Shown here piece after piece: positions 61,855 through 64,000 of a stretch of DNA of 64,000 nt; the first letter of the stretch is position 1, and every line of letters starts with the position of its first letter. A program made the translations under genes and the position numbers. The notes under the pieces were generated by a model that worked only from the letters and a program-made list of their open reading frames with translations, was not told the DNA's origin and searched no databases. Source of the stretch: Primula veris. Its lineage: Eukaryota > Streptophyta > Magnoliopsida > Ericales > Primulaceae. The stretch covers positions 28,207,342 to 28,271,341 of the forward strand of contig OY821745.1 of NCBI GenBank assembly GCA_963682055.1. The letters are read 5' to 3'.

Positions 61855-63570
61855 TCAAATCAGGTACCACTTTTGAACTTATATTACTCATACCTACCTC
61901 CATAACTTCATATTCCCTTTAGGTACAACTTTTGAATTATTTAATTTATTTACCAAAACGCCATACACATATTTCACAAAAAATGGAAAAAAAAAAAACA
62001 CATAAAATTATATAAAATGCAAAAAATCTCAAAATAAATAACCAAAAATCACAAAAATTGTAAAAATTAAAAAAATTGTATTTTTATAAAAAAAAATAAC
62101 AAAAATTATAAAAATGAAAAAAATCAAACAAAAAAATGATTTTTTTAAAAAAATCACAAAACATCACAAAAAATCATAAATTTTTTAAAAAATTACAAAA
62201 AAATAAAAAAATTATGAAAATTGAAAAAAATCACATAAAATTATAAAAAATGAAAAAAATCATAAAATATAAAAAAAATAAAAAATTTATAAAAAATGAA
62301 AAAAATCACAAAAAATTATAAAAATATCAAAAAAATCACAAAATTATAAAAAAAAAATTGAAAAAAATTACAAAAAAAATCACTTTTATTAAACATTATG
62401 CACTTTCGACTGTACTAGATGCACTTTCGACTGAACCAGATGCATTTTCAGCTGAACTATATGCATTTTCAGCTGAACCAGATGCACTTTTAGTTGAACC
62501 AGATGCACTTTTAGTTGAAGCAGATGCATGTTTTATAGAACGATATGCACTTTTATTGAACTAGATGCACTTTTGTCTGAACCATATGTACTTTCAGCTG
62601 AACCAGATGCACTTTTAACTGAATCATATGCACTTTCAGCTGAACCATATGCACTTTCAGTTGAATCAGATGCACTTTTAGTTGAATCAGATGCATTTTT
62701 AACAGAATTATATGCACTTTTGACTGTACTATATTCATTTTCGATTAGACTATATGCACTTTTGATTTAAGTATATGTACTTTTCACTAAATTAGATGCA
62801 CTTTAAGCTGAACCAGATGTAATTTCAGCTGAACCAGATGCATTTTTAGCTGAACTATATGCATACTCACTTTTATTGAACTATATTTACTTTCAACGGA
62901 ACTAAATGTACTTTCAGCTGAATTGAATGCAATTTCGACTCAATTTTATACACTTTCGACTGAACTATATGCACTTTTATTGAACTATATACGTTTTTGA
63001 CTGAACTATATGTATTTTTGACTGAACTAGATACACTTTCAGCTCATTTAGATTAAAAAAAGGCACATTTTCATGGAAAACCCATTTTTTTGTATAAAAA
63101 AAATTCACTTTTCGGTATAAAAAGTGTTATATTGACAAAAAAATAATATTTTTTGTAATTTTTTAAAAAGTTTATGATTTTTTCATTTTTTTATAATTCT
63201 TTTTATTTTTGTGATTTTTGTGATTTTTTAATAATTTTTTAATAATTTTTTATAAGTTTTTGTGATTTTTTATAATTTTTTGATTTTTTGTGATTTTTCT
63301 ATAATTTTTTGTATTTTTTATGATTTTTTAAAATAATTTTTGTGATTTGTTTTCATTTTTTTTGTGATTTTTGTTGGTTTTATAGAATTTTGTTGTAATT
63401 TAAAAATATTTTTTTGGATTTGTAGAGAGATAAAATATGTATATTATATTTTCGTTTGTATGACAATTTAGTAAATAAATTAAATAATTAAAAAGTGCTA
63501 CTTATGAGAAATATAAAATTATTAAGATATTTAGAAGATATATAAGTTGATAAGAGTTAATTATATGGAA
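61855..63570. mobile_element. Large foldback element with central minisatellite, ~1.7 kb
   Basis: Outer arms are inverted copies: ATTATTTAATTTATTTACCA at about 61936 against TAGTAAATAAATTAAATAAT at about 63470, with flanking similarity of about 100 bp. Inside them are A-rich (left, AAAAAATCACAAAAATTATA) and T-rich (right, complementary) blocks of 300-400 bp. The centre is the minisatellite at 62388-63050. Exact ends and a target duplication were not resolved. Confidence 0.65.
62388..63050 (+). repeat. 21-bp minisatellite (GATGCACTTTTAGTTGAACCA-like)
   Basis: Nearly thirty variant copies, mostly 21 bp, of a unit such as GATGCACTTTCAGCTGAACC. Because 21 is divisible by three, both strands stay open and would give a heptad DALLVEP/DAFSAEP-like peptide. 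No start context, homologue or codon evidence supports a real protein. Confidence 0.85.
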
Positions 63571-63574
63571 TTCC

Positions 63575-64000
63575 CCCTAATTTATATTGATGGTCCTTGC
63601 ATTTTAAGCTAAGTTTCCTTGTATTCATAATAGTGGGAACCAGTATTTTAAAATGTGAAATCTCATATAAAATGTTTGTCAGGAGATATGCTAAAAGTTT
63701 AAAAAGCATTATCTTTTAGAGTGCCCAAAAGCGGAAAAACGAGCTTTTAAATCATTTATCGAGCTTTAAATCGAATTTTTTCACTACGAATCGTGTTTTT
63801 TAAAACAGTGGTTGGAACAAGTGACACTAACTAGTAAAGGAATTTGGCTAAAATTTCAGTTCAGATGTATATTGGGAGAGGTATAGTCATAGTAATATCA
63901 ACACGTAACGTAGTTTAGGTAACACGTATGTGTTGGTATATACGGTGACAATAGAATTACAAGACACTTAGACACAAGTCCTATCTCTAGAAATTCGTAT
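63575..64000. other. AT-rich tail of the window
   Basis: No gene, repeat or element is recognised here. Confidence 0.5.

Noticed and set aside
62358..62770. Heptad-repeat open frames on both strands
   Set aside because: They are a by-product of the 21-bp minisatellite (multiple of three), with no start context or homology.

Overview
This window is nuclear DNA from a flowering plant, most likely a eudicot. The evidence is genes split by many AT-rich GT-AG introns, plant-type protein families, a very low GC intergenic background and a dense population of small TIR elements (MULE-, hAT-, CACTA-, PIF/Harbinger- and pogo-like) plus LINE remnants. I cannot name the species.

Layout. 0.8-1.7 kb (+): last four recognised exons of a HAD-like hydrolase. 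1.7-16 kb: gene-free, a graveyard of LINE and MITE insertions, several with intact target-site duplications. 16.05-20.59 kb (+): a complete 10-exon mitochondrial beta-cyanoalanine synthase (CAS). 20.6-24 kb: intergenic, with a partial direct duplication and four copies of a degenerate repeat upstream of the next gene. 24.01-39.66 kb (+): complete 16-exon BRAHMA (BRM) SWI/SNF chromatin-remodelling ATPase, about 2125 aa. 41.31-47.27 kb (-): complete 6-exon ubiquitin-conjugating enzyme E2 of the plant UBC4/5/6 family, 183 aa. 51.57-56.22 kb (-): ARID-ELM2-SANT protein (ARID1-like), whose 5' end is uncertain. 58-64 kb: intergenic, with an RTE-type LINE broken by DNA elements and a large foldback element carrying a 21-bp minisatellite.

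The genes are not an operon. The order HAD-like, BRM, UBC, ARID matches what I recall of Arabidopsis chromosome 2 (At2g45990, At2g46020, At2g46030, At2g46040). CAS is what I recall as At3g61440 on the paralogous chromosome 3 block. BRM and the ARID-ELM2-SANT protein are both chromatin factors; CAS detoxifies cyanide in mitochondria; the E2 feeds ubiquitin ligases.

The most distinctive signals are non-coding. Three consecutive genes (BRM, UBC, ARID) each carry a different, diverged tandem array of roughly 110-175 bp units in the first intron (first modelled intron for ARID). BRM intron 13 holds a duplicated copy of the exon-14 acceptor that leads straight into a stop. BRM intron 8 uses a GC donor. 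Two copies of one roughly 1-kb element occur 35 kb apart. No protein-coding system outside known plant families was found. All exon boundaries were placed by eye from splice motifs, phase and remembered homologues.
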